From: Streptomyces sp. SAT1
Lineage (GTDB): Bacteria > Actinomycetota > Actinomycetes > Streptomycetales > Streptomycetaceae
DNA length: 64,000 bases
Direction of reading: 5' to 3'
Assembly (NCBI RefSeq): GCF_001654495.1
Contig: NZ_CP015849.1
Location: 7,233,001 to 7,297,000 of the forward strand
Of the stretch, positions 42,905 to 51,243 are shown one piece after another. A model generated the notes under the pieces. It did not search any database. It saw nothing but the letters and a program-made list of their open reading frames with translations, and was not told where the DNA came from. Each line of letters starts with the position of its first letter. Within the stretch, counting starts at the first letter, position 1. The position numbers and the translations under genes were made by a program.

Positions 42905-43807
42905 TCAGGCATCCGGCCGGTCCGCTCGCGCGGACGCGGGCAACGCGTCCCGGCGCCGGTCCCGCCGCTCGGGCAGGAGCCGGAAACCCGCCGCCCGGTA
43001 GGTGGCGACGGCGGCGGTGCGGGCACTCGGCGTGCAGACGAGGGCACTGGAGGCGCCCAGCCGCCTGAGCGCGGCCGCCGCCGCGCGGGTGACCGCCGTG
43101 CCGTGGCCGCGGCGGCGGTGATCCCGGTGCACGCCCATCGGTTCCAGCAGCCCCGGCCGTCCCGGTCCGGCGGACCACACCGCCACCGCCGCCACCGCGG
43201 TGTCCCGCTCGTCATAGGCGAGCAGGCACCGCGCGTCGGTGAACGGCGTCCCGCCCGCCATCGCGTGCCAGTGCGACGCCGTGAACGCCGACCCCTCGAA
43301 GGCCGAGCGGTGCACGGCCGCCCACACCCGCGCCCGCTCGGGACCGGCCACCTCGATCCGCAGGCCCGGGTCCTCCACCGGCTCCGCGAGGTCCCGGCGC
43401 AGCGGTGTCCACGACTCGTCGGCCCGCCACCCGCGCTCGGCCAGCAGATCCTGGACCAGCGAGCCCGTGGGCGCCTCGACGTACACCGTCCCGGCCCCCA
43501 GCACACCCCGCTCGGGCCGCGCCGCGTCCTCGACCACGCTCCGCGCCAGCTCCTCGTCGTGCCGTGCCTCCGGCGCGGTCGTGAGGCGCAGCAGGCCGGG
43601 GCCGTCCAGCAGTCCGACGGCGAGCACCCGCCCCCGCCTGCGCCAGGTCCGGACCGCCGCGGCGCACGCCCGCGCGCCGCGCCGCCGGTACCAGCCCAGA
43701 TCGCCCGGGTGCAGCTGGAGCGGCGCCTCGTCGCGCTGCCAGCGCCGCAGCGCGTCCTCGACCTCGTCCAACCCGCCGATGCCCGGTGTACCCAACTCCG
43801 TCGCCAT
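42905..43807 (-). CDS. GNAT acetyltransferase, two-domain
   Basis: Protein of 300 residues. The C-terminal half is a clear GNAT domain: CLLAYDERDTAVAAVAVWS, the acetyl-CoA loop MGVHRDHRRRGHGTAVTRAA, and SALVCTPSARTAAVATYRAAG. The N-terminal half (RRWQRDEAPLQLHPGDLGWY and following) is probably a degenerate second GNAT-like lobe, a tandem form common in Streptomyces. ATG 43807 is taken as the start. It reads towards the smaller GNAT gene with a 67-bp gap, so the two may be co-transcribed. The promoter side faces the LysR remnant. Substrate unknown. Confidence 0.87.
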   Translation of the reverse strand: MATELGTPGIGGLDEVEDALRRWQRDEAPLQLHPGDLGWYRRRGARACAAAVRTWRRRGRVLAVGLLDGPGLLRLTTAPEARHDEELARSVVEDAARPERGVLGAGTVYVEAPTGSLVQDLLAERGWRADESWTPLRRDLAEPVEDPGLRIEVAGPERARVWAAVHRSAFEGSAFTASHWHAMAGGTPFTDARCLLAYDERDTAVAAVAVWSAGPGRPGLLEPMGVHRDHRRRGHGTAVTRAAAAALRRLGASSALVCTPSARTAAVATYRAAGFRLLPERRDRRRDALPASARADRPDA

Positions 43808-43862
43808 ACCCCGGATCACACACCATCGCGCCACCGGCGCGCATCCGGATTCCGTCCATGGA

Positions 43863-44272
43863 GGACCCCTGAGCGTCGTCCTCCCCGAGACGCACCCCCT
43901 GGCCGGCCGCCGGACGCTCGGCCCCGCCGACCCGGCGGACGAACCCCGGGTGCCGGGCAGTCCCAAGACCGAGGCGTGTCCGACCCGTTGCGCCGAGCGG
44001 GCGGACTCCACCCCGGGGATGCGCAACACGACCACCGGCCACTTCGTCGCGCGCTCGCTGGTCGCGGCCGGCCTGGGTGTCCCGCTTGTCCCCGCCGTCG
44101 CGCCGACCCCGGAACCGCCGGGGCCGCGGACCGCGCCGGTGGGCCCGCCGGCCCTGCCCGGCACATCGGCGCCGCCGTGCCGCGCCGCCGCGACCACCCC
44201 GTCACCCGGTCCCTCGTGCGCGCCCTGCGCGAACAGGTGGCGGCCGTCATGCCCGGCCCGGCCGGTAGGTGA
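43863..44272 (+). pseudogene. LysR-type regulator C-terminal remnant
   Basis: Two frames together spell the end of a LysR substrate-binding domain. The first has LSVVLPETHPLAGRRTLGPA, then RNTTTGHFVARSLVAAGLGVP and LVPAVAP. The frame then shifts, and the final helix appears as HPVTRSLVRALREQVAAVM, ending at TAG 44272. The helix-turn-helix half is missing and the middle is shortened. It overlaps the 3' end of the opposing glycosidase-like gene by 26 bp. The target genes of the lost regulator cannot be deduced. Confidence 0.55.
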
Positions 44273-45944
44273 TCATCAGCGGTTCGCCGGTGACCGTCAC
44301 CGTCCGCCCGGCTGGCCCGGTCCGCCCGTCCAGGCGGCGCACGGCGCGAGCCCCCGCACCGGTCGGCACCGGCGCGCTGCCCCGGTCGGCCCAGCGGATC
44401 ACCGCGGGCACCGGGCGGCCCGAGGCGTCCGGCGGCAGCAGGAAGCGGCACTGCCAGACATGCGCGGGCAGGCCGTCCGCGCGTCCGGAGCCGCAGGAGC
44501 CGATACGCGCCCCGCGCAGCCACCCCTGGAGCGCGCCCACCGCCCGGCCCGCCGCGGTCGGCGGACCGCCCTCGGTCTGGAGCACCACGGGCAGCCTGGT
44601 GCCGCCCCAGTCGTAGAAGTAGCTGCGCCGGTACCGCAGATACAGCCCGACGAGATAGAAGCGCACCGCGTGGTCGACCGCCTCCCGCTCGCTCAGCGGC
44701 GCCGTCTCCGCGATCTCGTACGCCGTCCCGGTGTTCCACAGCGGAGGGTGGACGCCCGCCCGGTGGAAGGTCCGTTCGATGATTTCCTGGAGCCGGACGA
44801 AGTCCTCCGGCGGACCCGCCGGGCTCCGCTGGGTGAGCTTCACCCCGGCCGCGTCGCAGTCCTGGTAGCCGCCCGCCGCGGCGAACCGCAGCAGGAACTC
44901 CTGGGCGGACGGCTCCCGGAGCCCGGCCATCGACGGGCACACCACGGTCGCCGCGGGGTCGTCGCGCCGGAGCACCGCCGCCGCCCCCCGCGCCATCCGG
45001 GCCAGTTCTTCCGCGCCCCCGGTCCAGTAGTGCGGTGACGGCGCGAGGCTCCACAGTTCGTACGCCTGGATCCGGCCCCTGTAGCGGGCGGCGACGGCGT
45101 GCACGAAGTCCGTCCAGTCCGCGGGCCGGTCGGGCGGCGAGGTCCGCGAGCCGTCGCCGTACGGGGTGCGCGGACCGCCGGGCGAGGCCCAGCCCGGCGT
45201 GCCCCCGAAGCTGAGCAGCACCGGCAGCCCGGCCCGGCGCGCCCCGGCGACCAGGCGGTCCAGGACCGTCCAGGAGAGGTGCCCCCGGGCGGGCTCCAGC
45301 AGCGACCAGCGGGTGCGGCTGTCCCAGAGCCGCACCGCGCCCACCGTGAAGCCGGGCATGGCACCGCTGCTGCTGTTCAGGGTCACCCCGAAGAACGCGG
45401 GCGGCACCGGTGCCGGCGGCTGGGACCAGGCCGGGCCCGGCACCCACTGTGCGGCCTTCGGCGCGTGCCGGGCCTCCCGCGGTCCCCGGGCCGTCCCCCG
45501 GGCCGTGCTGCCCGCCGCCAGCAGGGCGACCAGGCAGACCATCGCGACGGCCGCCGCGAGCGGTCGGTGGCGTGCCCCGGCAGGCCGCGCGGACGGCGGC
45601 ACCGGCGCTCCGCGCGCGGGAGTGGCCTCCGGGGGCCACGGGCCGCCCGCCGGCCCTTCGCCCACCGGCCCTCCGTCCATCATCCTTTCGCGTACCGGCC
45701 TTTCGCGTACGGCCGTGACCGCGCTCGCCGACCGCCACGCCTCGTACAGCGCGTGCAGTTCCTGCCGGGACGCCCCGCACGCCGTGCCGATCCGCTCCAC
45801 CATGCCGTAACTGCCCGGCACCACACGGCCCCGGCAGTACCGGTGCACGGCGGACGCGCTGGCCCCGCAGCGGCCGGCCAGTGCCTAGTAGCTGAGGCCG
45901 CTGCGCTCCTTCAGCTCGCGCAGCAGCGCGTCCAGGTCCGGCAT
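44247..45944 (-). pseudogene. XRE-TM-glycosidase gene with in-frame TAG
   Basis: From ATG 45944 the frame reads MPDLDALLRELKERSGLSY, meets TAG at 45885-45887 (codon 20), then continues for 545 codons. The first 75 codons form an XRE-type helix-turn-helix; ALAGRCGASASAVHRYCRGR follows directly after the TAG, and a CAG glutamine would restore it with one change. A basic/Pro linker, one TM segment (AAAVAMVCLVALLAAG) and an extracytoplasmic GH39-like barrel follow (FFGVTLNSSSGAMPGF, VLLSFGGTPGWASP). The usual W-N-E acid/base motif reads ELWSLAP and so lacks Glu, while TEGG keeps the nucleophile-like Glu. It is either a pseudogene, expressed from an internal GTG, or a readthrough case. Confidence 0.65.
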
Positions 45945-46153
45945 CCCCCACCCCCGAAGGTCCGCTCCCCGGTCCCGCCGCCCCGCGTCCGCGCAGGCCG
46001 GAGGGGCCGTCACATCCCTCTCGCCGAGCGGGACGTGAACTCCTTGCCGTGCCGCAAGGCCCTCGACCACGATGCCGGTGCCGCCCCTCGCGGGGCAACG
46101 GCAACACGCACCGCGCGCCGCCGATCCGCGGCGCGCAGGACGAAGGGACACCC

Positions 46154-46642
46154 ATGCGCACACTTCTGCGGACCGCCACCTTGTCCGCCGCCCTGACCCT
46201 GGCCGCGGGCGGCCTCGTCGCGGGCGCCGCCACCACCGCGTCGGCCGCCGGCAAGAACTGCGACGCCGGGTCCAAACTCGATGCGTACGGAGTCGTCGGC
46301 GGCGGTTCCAGCTACGCCTACGCCGGCCGGAACGTCCAGCTCCTCAACGGCCGGACCCGCAACTACACGCACGGTCAGATCATCAGCGGCTACCACCGGG
46401 GCGACCGGACCTGGGTGGACCGCAGCCGCAACAAGATGCCCAAGACGCCCAAGCACCCCTCGACGGCCCTGGTGAAGTCCCACGGCGGCTGGAAGCAGTG
46501 CGGCCCGTTCAACAGCTCCACCACCGACAGCGTCATCAACTGGGACACGTCCAAGGTCAGGCACTACGCGGTCCGGGTCTGCATCGACCCCGCGGGCAGC
46601 AAGCCGTACCACTGCGGCGTCTGGTACACCGACGCCTCCTGA
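46154..46642 (+). CDS. Secreted protein of unknown function
   Basis: Exported protein of 162 residues. ATG 46154 has GAAGGGA upstream and starts a Sec signal (MRTLLRTATLSAALTLAAGG ... ASA). The mature region has four cysteines (GKNCDAG, KQCGPF, VRVCIDP, YHCGVW), likely two disulfides, and basic Tyr/Gly-rich segments (SSYAYAGRNVQLLNGRTRNY). Repeated GYHRGDRTWVDRS-like polar strands suggest a small beta fold. There is no recognisable catalytic motif. The gene is flanked by the broken glycosidase gene and a structured intergenic region. It belongs with the two other small exported proteins within 3 kb. Function not recognised. Confidence 0.8.
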   Translation: MRTLLRTATLSAALTLAAGGLVAGAATTASAAGKNCDAGSKLDAYGVVGGGSSYAYAGRNVQLLNGRTRNYTHGQIISGYHRGDRTWVDRSRNKMPKTPKHPSTALVKSHGGWKQCGPFNSSTTDSVINWDTSKVRHYAVRVCIDPAGSKPYHCGVWYTDAS

Positions 46643-46769
46643 CCGCCCTCCTGCCCGGCGCCCGGCTCGCCGTCCTCATCTCCGCGCTGATCGCCGCCGG
46701 GCCGGGGCCGGCAGCCCCGCCCGAGGTGTAGGTGGCTCGGTGGGGGCGAGTGGTGCGGGTGGCACGGGT

Positions 46770-46908
46770 GTTGCCGTCGTTGCCGACGTCGCCGCAACAC
46801 CGGTCGGCGGACCGGTCGTGACCTGCGTGCCGGACGTGTTGCGGGGAGCGGCAGCGGGCCCGCAACGGGCCCCGAGGTGTTGCCGGTTCACCGATCGCCG
46901 TGCGCAAC
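46770..46908. repeat. GTTGC/GCAAC motif array
   Basis: In 139 bp the 5-mer GTTGC or its complement occurs seven times: GTTGC at 46770, 46779, 46838 and 46879; GCAAC at 46794, 46862 and 46904. Longer inverted pairs include GGTGTTGC/GCAACACC (46767, 46794) and GTTGCGGG/CCCGCAAC (46838, 46859). The remaining part of the 453-bp gene-free region 46643-47095 shows nothing else. It could be a multi-site operator or a structured leader for the gene at 47096. Confidence 0.6.
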
Positions 46909-47095
46909 GGATCCACCTGGCGTCATTGTGTGACGCGTAGCGGGGCGGGCCCACCGGGGTGCGCCGTCCCGGCCGGGGTCCGGCCGGGGGCCGGGTGAGG
47001 AAGGGCGGGTTCGATGGATCGTTCACGTGTGCCGGTGTGGGCGGCACCGGCGCTGTTACCGCAGGCGTCGGCGAGGACGAGGGGCGGGAGCGTCC

Positions 47096-48274
47096 GTGGG
47101 TGAGCTGCGCCCTCTCGCGCCCGACCTGACACCGCAGTCGCGCGCGCTGGCTCTGGCACTGCGTGAGCTGTTCGAAGGACTGGGCGTCTCGGTCCGCCGC
47201 TACGCGGCCCGCCGCATCCGCGACGCCGGTACCTTCTCCCGCTACCTGAGCGGCACCCGCGTCCCGCCCTGGGAGGTCGTGACGGATCTGCTCACGGATG
47301 TCGCCGAACACCGGGGCACCGCCGCCACCCCGGAGGCCATCGAACTGGTGCGCAGGCTGTACCAGGCGGCCGTGGAGACCACCACCTCACCCCGGCACGC
47401 GGTCGAAGTGCTCGAACAGCAGCTCGCCGAGGCCGACCGTGTCTCCCGCCGCTCCACCGCGCGCGGCGACGCCCTGGGCGACGCCCTGCTGGACCGCAAG
47501 CACCGCATCGCCGATCTGGAGGTGCGGCTGAACCAGCTGGAGGCCGAGTGGAGCGCGGAACGCGAACGGGCCGAACGCCTGGCCGCCGCCGATCCCGACC
47601 TCACCGGCCTGCTGCGCGAACGCGATCATCTGCGGGACGAGGCCGCCCGGCTCGCCGCCCAGCTCCGCGCGGCACAGCGGCAGCGCGACGAGGCCGAACA
47701 GCGCTGCGTCCTGCTGGAACGGCAACTGGAGGCGGTCGAACAGACGCAGTGGACCGCGCCGTCCGTGGCACCGGCGGCCCCCCAGGCCCTGCCGAGGGTT
47801 CTCATCGTCGACGACCAGCCGGACAACCTGCTGGCCATGACCGCCGTGCTGGCCACCCTCGACCAGGAACTGGTCGCCGTTGCCTCCGGCCGCGAGGCCC
47901 TCAAGGCCCTCCTCGACCACGACGACTTCGCCGTGATCATCATGGACGTGCAGATGCCCGACATGGACGGCTACGAGACCGCCGCCCACATCAAACGGCG
48001 CCCCCGCACCCACGACGTGCCCATCATCTTCCTCACCGCCATGGGCACCGACCCCGAACACTCCGCCCGCGGCTATGCGGCCGGCGCGGTCGACTACATC
48101 GGCAAACCGTTCGATCCATGGGTGCTGCGCGCCAAGGTCGCCGTGTTCACCGGCATCTACCTCGAACAGCGGCGCCTCGCCGGGGAGCGGCGACTGCCCG
48201 GTGCGCCGGAGCGTTCACCCGCTCAGGAGGGCGGGCAGCCGAACCAGTTCACCGTGCCGTCGTCCGACGTGTAG
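47096..48274 (+). CDS. HTH-coiled-coil-receiver protein
   Basis: Protein of 392 residues in an uncommon order. Residues 1-65 look like a helix-turn-helix (VRRYAARRIRDAGTFSRYLS, then GTRVPPWEVVTDLL). Residues about 85-225 are a long coiled coil rich in Glu/Arg/Ala heptads (RLNQLEAEWSAERERAERLA). The C-terminal receiver has VLIVDDQPDNLLAM, phosphoacceptor Asp in IIMDVQMPDMDG, switch Thr in FLTAMG and Lys in YIGKPFDP. The regulator-like N-terminus and C-terminal receiver invert the usual response-regulator layout. GTG 47096 has GGGAG upstream. No histidine kinase adjoins it. The 3' end overlaps the convergent secreted-protein gene by 52 bp. Confidence 0.85.
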   Translation: MGELRPLAPDLTPQSRALALALRELFEGLGVSVRRYAARRIRDAGTFSRYLSGTRVPPWEVVTDLLTDVAEHRGTAATPEAIELVRRLYQAAVETTTSPRHAVEVLEQQLAEADRVSRRSTARGDALGDALLDRKHRIADLEVRLNQLEAEWSAERERAERLAAADPDLTGLLRERDHLRDEAARLAAQLRAAQRQRDEAEQRCVLLERQLEAVEQTQWTAPSVAPAAPQALPRVLIVDDQPDNLLAMTAVLATLDQELVAVASGREALKALLDHDDFAVIIMDVQMPDMDGYETAAHIKRRPRTHDVPIIFLTAMGTDPEHSARGYAAGAVDYIGKPFDPWVLRAKVAVFTGIYLEQRRLAGERRLPGAPERSPAQEGGQPNQFTVPSSDV

Positions 48275-48588
48275 CCGAGGCACCTGAAGGTCCGGTCGTG
48301 CAGGGTCCTGGTCCGGTCGACCGCGCCGTCCAGGGTGTCTCCCTTGCGGTGGGTCTGTACGAGGGTGTCGATCTCGACGGTGTACCAGCGGCCCCTGCCG
48401 GACGGGATGTCGCAGTGGTGGGCGGTCAGACCGCGGCTCGGCCCGTCGCTCCAGAGGTTCTGTTCGGCGCGGTCGCAGTGGGCGCGTTCGGCGGCACCGG
48501 CGGTGCCGGCCCCGGCGACGAGCAGGGCCGCCGCTCCCGTGGCCGCCGCCGCGGTGACGCCGATCAGGCGCCTGAGGGTGAGACTCAT
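48223..48588 (-). CDS. Small secreted protein
   Basis: Exported protein of 121 residues. AGGAGGAA lies upstream of ATG 48588, followed by a Sec signal (MSLTLRRLIGVTAAAATGAA ... AGAAERAHC). The mature domain has four cysteines (AHCDRAEQNLW, HHCDIPSGRG, FRCLGYTSDD, WFGCPPS), probably two disulfides, and two Trp in conserved-looking settings (NLWSDGPSRG and VNWFG). No catalytic residues are apparent. It is convergent with, and overlaps, the receiver protein gene. No named family is recognised; a small inhibitor or antimicrobial-type fold is possible but not shown. Confidence 0.8.
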   Translation of the reverse strand: MSLTLRRLIGVTAAAATGAAALLVAGAGTAGAAERAHCDRAEQNLWSDGPSRGLTAHHCDIPSGRGRWYTVEIDTLVQTHRKGDTLDGAVDRTRTLHDRTFRCLGYTSDDGTVNWFGCPPS

Positions 48589-49057
48589 CGGTTGTTCCTC
48601 CTGCCGGATGCGGTGACGGCACGGAGTTCGCCGTGTCACCTTGCTGCCATGGTCACGTCGGTCGGCGCGGCCCGGCGCGCCGGTCGGCGGCGGCTTCCCC
48701 CGACCCGGTGACCCGGGTGCTGCCAATGCAGCAGCGGCGCGGACGGAGCCGGTGGCTGCGCGGAGGCCGTCGTTCCCGTGGGCGCCGGCGTCAACGGGGC
48801 CACCGGGGCAGACCCACACCGGCGAATCCGGTTCACGTCATCCTGCCGCGCCCTCGGGCCGCGCCGGCCCCGTCCCGGAGCGCGACCGTCACGGCAAACG
48901 CCGCTTTCCGGACAAACCAAAGGCCACTCGGAAAATCCCGGAAAAAGGCGAATCGTTCCGGCATGGGAGCGTCGCCGTGCAGCCGCTCCCGCCCGGAGGA
49001 CAGAGCCGGCGGGATGGCGACGTACGAAGCACACCCTGTGAGCCTGAAGGAGAATCC
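48589..49057. other. 470-bp divergent intergenic region
   Basis: Separates two divergent genes for small secreted proteins. No gene is supported. The 48900-48970 part is relatively A-rich (GAAAATCCCGGAAAAAGGCG) and may hold promoter or regulatory elements for the crystallin-type gene. No clear palindrome was found. Confidence 0.4.
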
Positions 49058-49411
49058 GTGATCTCGAAGGGCAAGAGGACCCTGCGGTCCCTGGCCGTGG
49101 CGCTCGCCGCGGCGGCCTCGTTCACCATCGGCGTGCCCGGCGGCAACGCCTTCGCCATCGACCACGTCCAGTGCGTGGGCGGCGAGAACTTCCTGAAGAT
49201 CTGGTCGCACCTCGACGGCCGGCAGAGCGTCGACTGCTACGCGAACGCGGGGAAGACCGACTTCGGCGGCTGGTGGGTCGACCGGATCTCCACGGGCAAC
49301 AACGACCTGATCTACTACGACGCCAACGGCGACTCGGTGAAGATCGAACGCTGGCACGACATCACCTTCCCGAATTACCCGCCGAAGGTCGTCGCCATCC
49401 AGATCCTGTGA
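49058..49411 (+). CDS. Secreted beta/gamma-crystallin (SKLP/SMPI-like) protein
   Basis: Exported protein of 117 residues. The GTG at 49058 follows AAGGAG; the signal is ISKGKRTLRSLAVALAAAAS, ending at NAFA. The mature part reads VQCVGGENFLKIWSHLDGRQ and SVDCYANAG, then the Greek-key-like GGWWVDRISTGNNDLIYYDANGD pattern (quoted here in shorter pieces: WWVDRISTGNND and LIYYDANGD). This matches microbial beta/gamma-crystallin proteins such as Streptomyces killer-toxin-like and metalloproteinase-inhibitor proteins. Two cysteines could form the single conserved disulfide. Killer or protease-inhibitor activity is known for relatives, but which applies here cannot be decided from sequence. Confidence 0.82.
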   Translation: MISKGKRTLRSLAVALAAAASFTIGVPGGNAFAIDHVQCVGGENFLKIWSHLDGRQSVDCYANAGKTDFGGWWVDRISTGNNDLIYYDANGDSVKIERWHDITFPNYPPKVVAIQIL

Positions 49412-49438
49412 CGGCCTGACACCCGGCCGCCGCGCGGC

Positions 49439-49472
49439 GGGCCGGCCGCGCCGGTGCGGGCGCGGCCGGCCC
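49439..49472 (+). terminator. Hairpin after crystallin-type gene
   Basis: Perfect 14-bp stem (GGGCCGGCCGCGCC and complement) with a 6-nt loop, 28 bp after the stop. There is no T-tract. Confidence 0.75.
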
Positions 49473-49578
49473 GGCGCCCCGCGGGTCCGCGTCCGCCGTG
49501 CCGCGCCCGCGCCATGTCCTGTCGCAGCCCGGGGCATGTCCTGTCGGAGGGGAGCGCGCGGCACATAGGCTCCGCGGC

Positions 49579-50406
49579 ATGAAGACCTTGATCTCTGTGG
49601 ACATGGAGGGCATCTCGGGGATCGTGCATCCCACCGAGACGAACCCGGACCGCTACGACTACGAGCGCGGTCGCGCGGCGATGACGGCCGAGGCGAACAG
49701 CGTGATAGCCGGTGTGCTGGACGCGGAGCCCGCCGCCGTGGTGTGGGTCGCCGACGCGCACGGGCCGTTCCGCAACCTGCTGCCGGAGCAGCTCGACCGG
49801 CGGGCCCGCCTCGTCCGCGGCAAACCGCGCCCGCTGGGCATGCTCGGCGGGCTCGACGAGGACACCGACGCGCTGCTGCTGATCGGCTACCACGCCCGCG
49901 CCGGACGCGGCCCGGCCGTGCTGGCCCACACCATGAACGACGGCATCCTCGACGTGCGCGTGGCCGGGCGCTCCATGGGCGAGATCGGCCTCAACGCCGC
50001 CATGGCCGGGCACCTCGGCGTACCGGTGGCGCTGCTCAGCGGCGACGACAGCGCCTGCGCCGAACTGCTGGCGCTGGTCCCCTCCGCGCACACGGTCGCG
50101 GTCAAGCAGTCCCTCGGCCAGAGCGCCGCCGTCGCCCTGCACCCCGAGGAGGCGCGCGAGCGGCTGCGCCGCGCGGCCGCCGAGGCCGTGGCCCGGCGCG
50201 CCCAGGTCGCCCCGCTGGCCCTCGCCGGACCGCTCGACGTCGAGGTGGATCTCTTCTCGCCGGCCACGGTCGACCTGGCCGCGCTCGTGCCGGGTGTCTC
50301 ACGTGGGGCCGGCGCCCGTACCGTCGCCTTCACCGCCGACGACTTCGCCGCCGCCTACCGCCTGGTCCTGCTGCTCGCACAGCTCGCCACCGTCAGGCCC
50401 GGCTGA
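49579..50406 (+). CDS. M55 D-aminopeptidase (DppA-like)
   Basis: Zinc D-aminopeptidase of 275 residues. The N-terminal metal signature SVDMEGISG contains Asp8 and Glu10; further ligands appear in VADAHG and IGYHARAG, and the catalytic region HTMNDGILDVRVAGRSMGEI follows. DppA enzymes release D-Ala from D-Ala-D-Ala and related peptides, feeding cell-wall amino acids back into metabolism. The protein is typical in size and complete. ATG 49579 begins the canonical MKTLISVDMEG. No peptide-uptake (Dpp) genes flank it, unlike the Bacillus operon, so it is a stand-alone scavenging gene here. Confidence 0.92.
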   Translation: MKTLISVDMEGISGIVHPTETNPDRYDYERGRAAMTAEANSVIAGVLDAEPAAVVWVADAHGPFRNLLPEQLDRRARLVRGKPRPLGMLGGLDEDTDALLLIGYHARAGRGPAVLAHTMNDGILDVRVAGRSMGEIGLNAAMAGHLGVPVALLSGDDSACAELLALVPSAHTVAVKQSLGQSAAVALHPEEARERLRRAAAEAVARRAQVAPLALAGPLDVEVDLFSPATVDLAALVPGVSRGAGARTVAFTADDFAAAYRLVLLLAQLATVRPG

Positions 50407-50437
50407 GTCCGGCCCCGGTCGCGCCCGTTCGCGCGCG

Positions 50438-50521
50438 GAGAGCAACCTGGACGTCTACCGGCACCGGCAGTTGAAGGGGTACTTCCGGTGGGACCCCTTC
50501 ATCACCATCGAGGACTCCTGA
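50438..50521 (+). pseudogene. Orphan 3' coding tail
   Basis: A frame ending at TGA 50521 has a protein-like tail, SNLDVYRHRQLKGYFRWDPF then ITIEDS, with aromatic and charged residues unlike the shadow frames around it. No start, ribosome binding site or upstream homologous sequence is visible, and the preceding in-frame residues are Pro/Ser-rich noise. It may be the last 27 codons of a gene whose body was deleted. The family is not recognised. Confidence 0.3.
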
Positions 50522-50536
50522 CGGTCCGGCCGTGCC

Positions 50537-50572
50537 GGGCGGGGGCGGCGGCCGTGGTCGCCGCCCCCGCCC
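50537..50572. terminator. Hairpin between convergent genes
   Basis: A 14-bp perfect GC stem (GGGCGGGGGCGGCG and complement) with an 8-nt loop separates the aminopeptidase side from the convergent TetR gene ending at 50585. Confidence 0.8.
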
Positions 50573-50584
50573 GTCACGGCCGAC

Positions 50585-51169
50585 TCAGCCCCTCAGCAGG
50601 GCGGCGACCAGACGTGCCATGGCGGGCCGCGGGTCGGGCGTGCCGGGCCAGCTGGTCAGCAGCAGATGGTGGGCGGTGCCGACGACGGCCAGGGCCACCA
50701 TGGCGGGGTCGACGGTCCCGGCCACCCTGCCGAGCGCCTGCTCGGCCTCGACGCACCCGGTGACGGCCTCCTGGATCGCGCTGAAGCCCGGGGCCCCGCC
50801 CTCCAGGGCCGCGCGGATACGGGACGCCGCCACGGGCCGTGTCATGGCCAGCCCCGACAGGGCGGGACCGCCGGAGTCGAACAGCGCGAGCACGACGGCC
50901 TCCAGGTTCCCCGCCACCGTGCCCCGCCCGACGGTCTCCGACAGCGCGCGCGCCTTCCTGGCCGTCCGCGCGAACCGGTCCAGGCACAGCTCGGCCACGA
51001 ACTCGTCGAGCCCCGCGAAGTGCGTGTGCAGCAGCCCCTTGGCGCAGCCCGCCTCGGTGGTCACGGCCCGGCTGGTGAGCGCGCCGGGACCGTCCCTCTC
51101 CACGACCCGCTCGGCGGCCTCGAACAGCCGCTCGCGTACGTCCGGGGTCGCGACTCCGCGCGGTGACAT
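50585..51169 (-). CDS. TetR-family regulator
   Basis: Repressor-type protein of 194 residues. The DNA-binding domain is TPDVRERLFEAAERVVERDG, then LTSRAVTTEAGCAKGLLHTHF with the final AGLDEFVAEL helix. The C-terminal ligand domain is of usual length. ATG 51169 has GAGCGAGGC upstream. It diverges from a methyltransferase gene across 135 bp containing a duplicated GGGCGTA-x-GCCCA-x-ACTG operator, so it probably represses itself and the methyltransferase. The inducer is unknown. Such TetR-methyltransferase pairs often deal with small hydrophobic toxins or antibiotics. Confidence 0.9.
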   Translation of the reverse strand: MSPRGVATPDVRERLFEAAERVVERDGPGALTSRAVTTEAGCAKGLLHTHFAGLDEFVAELCLDRFARTARKARALSETVGRGTVAGNLEAVVLALFDSGGPALSGLAMTRPVAASRIRAALEGGAPGFSAIQEAVTGCVEAEQALGRVAGTVDPAMVALAVVGTAHHLLLTSWPGTPDPRPAMARLVAALLRG

Positions 51170-51243
51170 GTGCCTCGCTCCCGTCCTGTGGCCCCGACCG
51201 GGCAAGGGCCGACTGCCGGGATCCTAGTCGGCATTGCCGGTAC

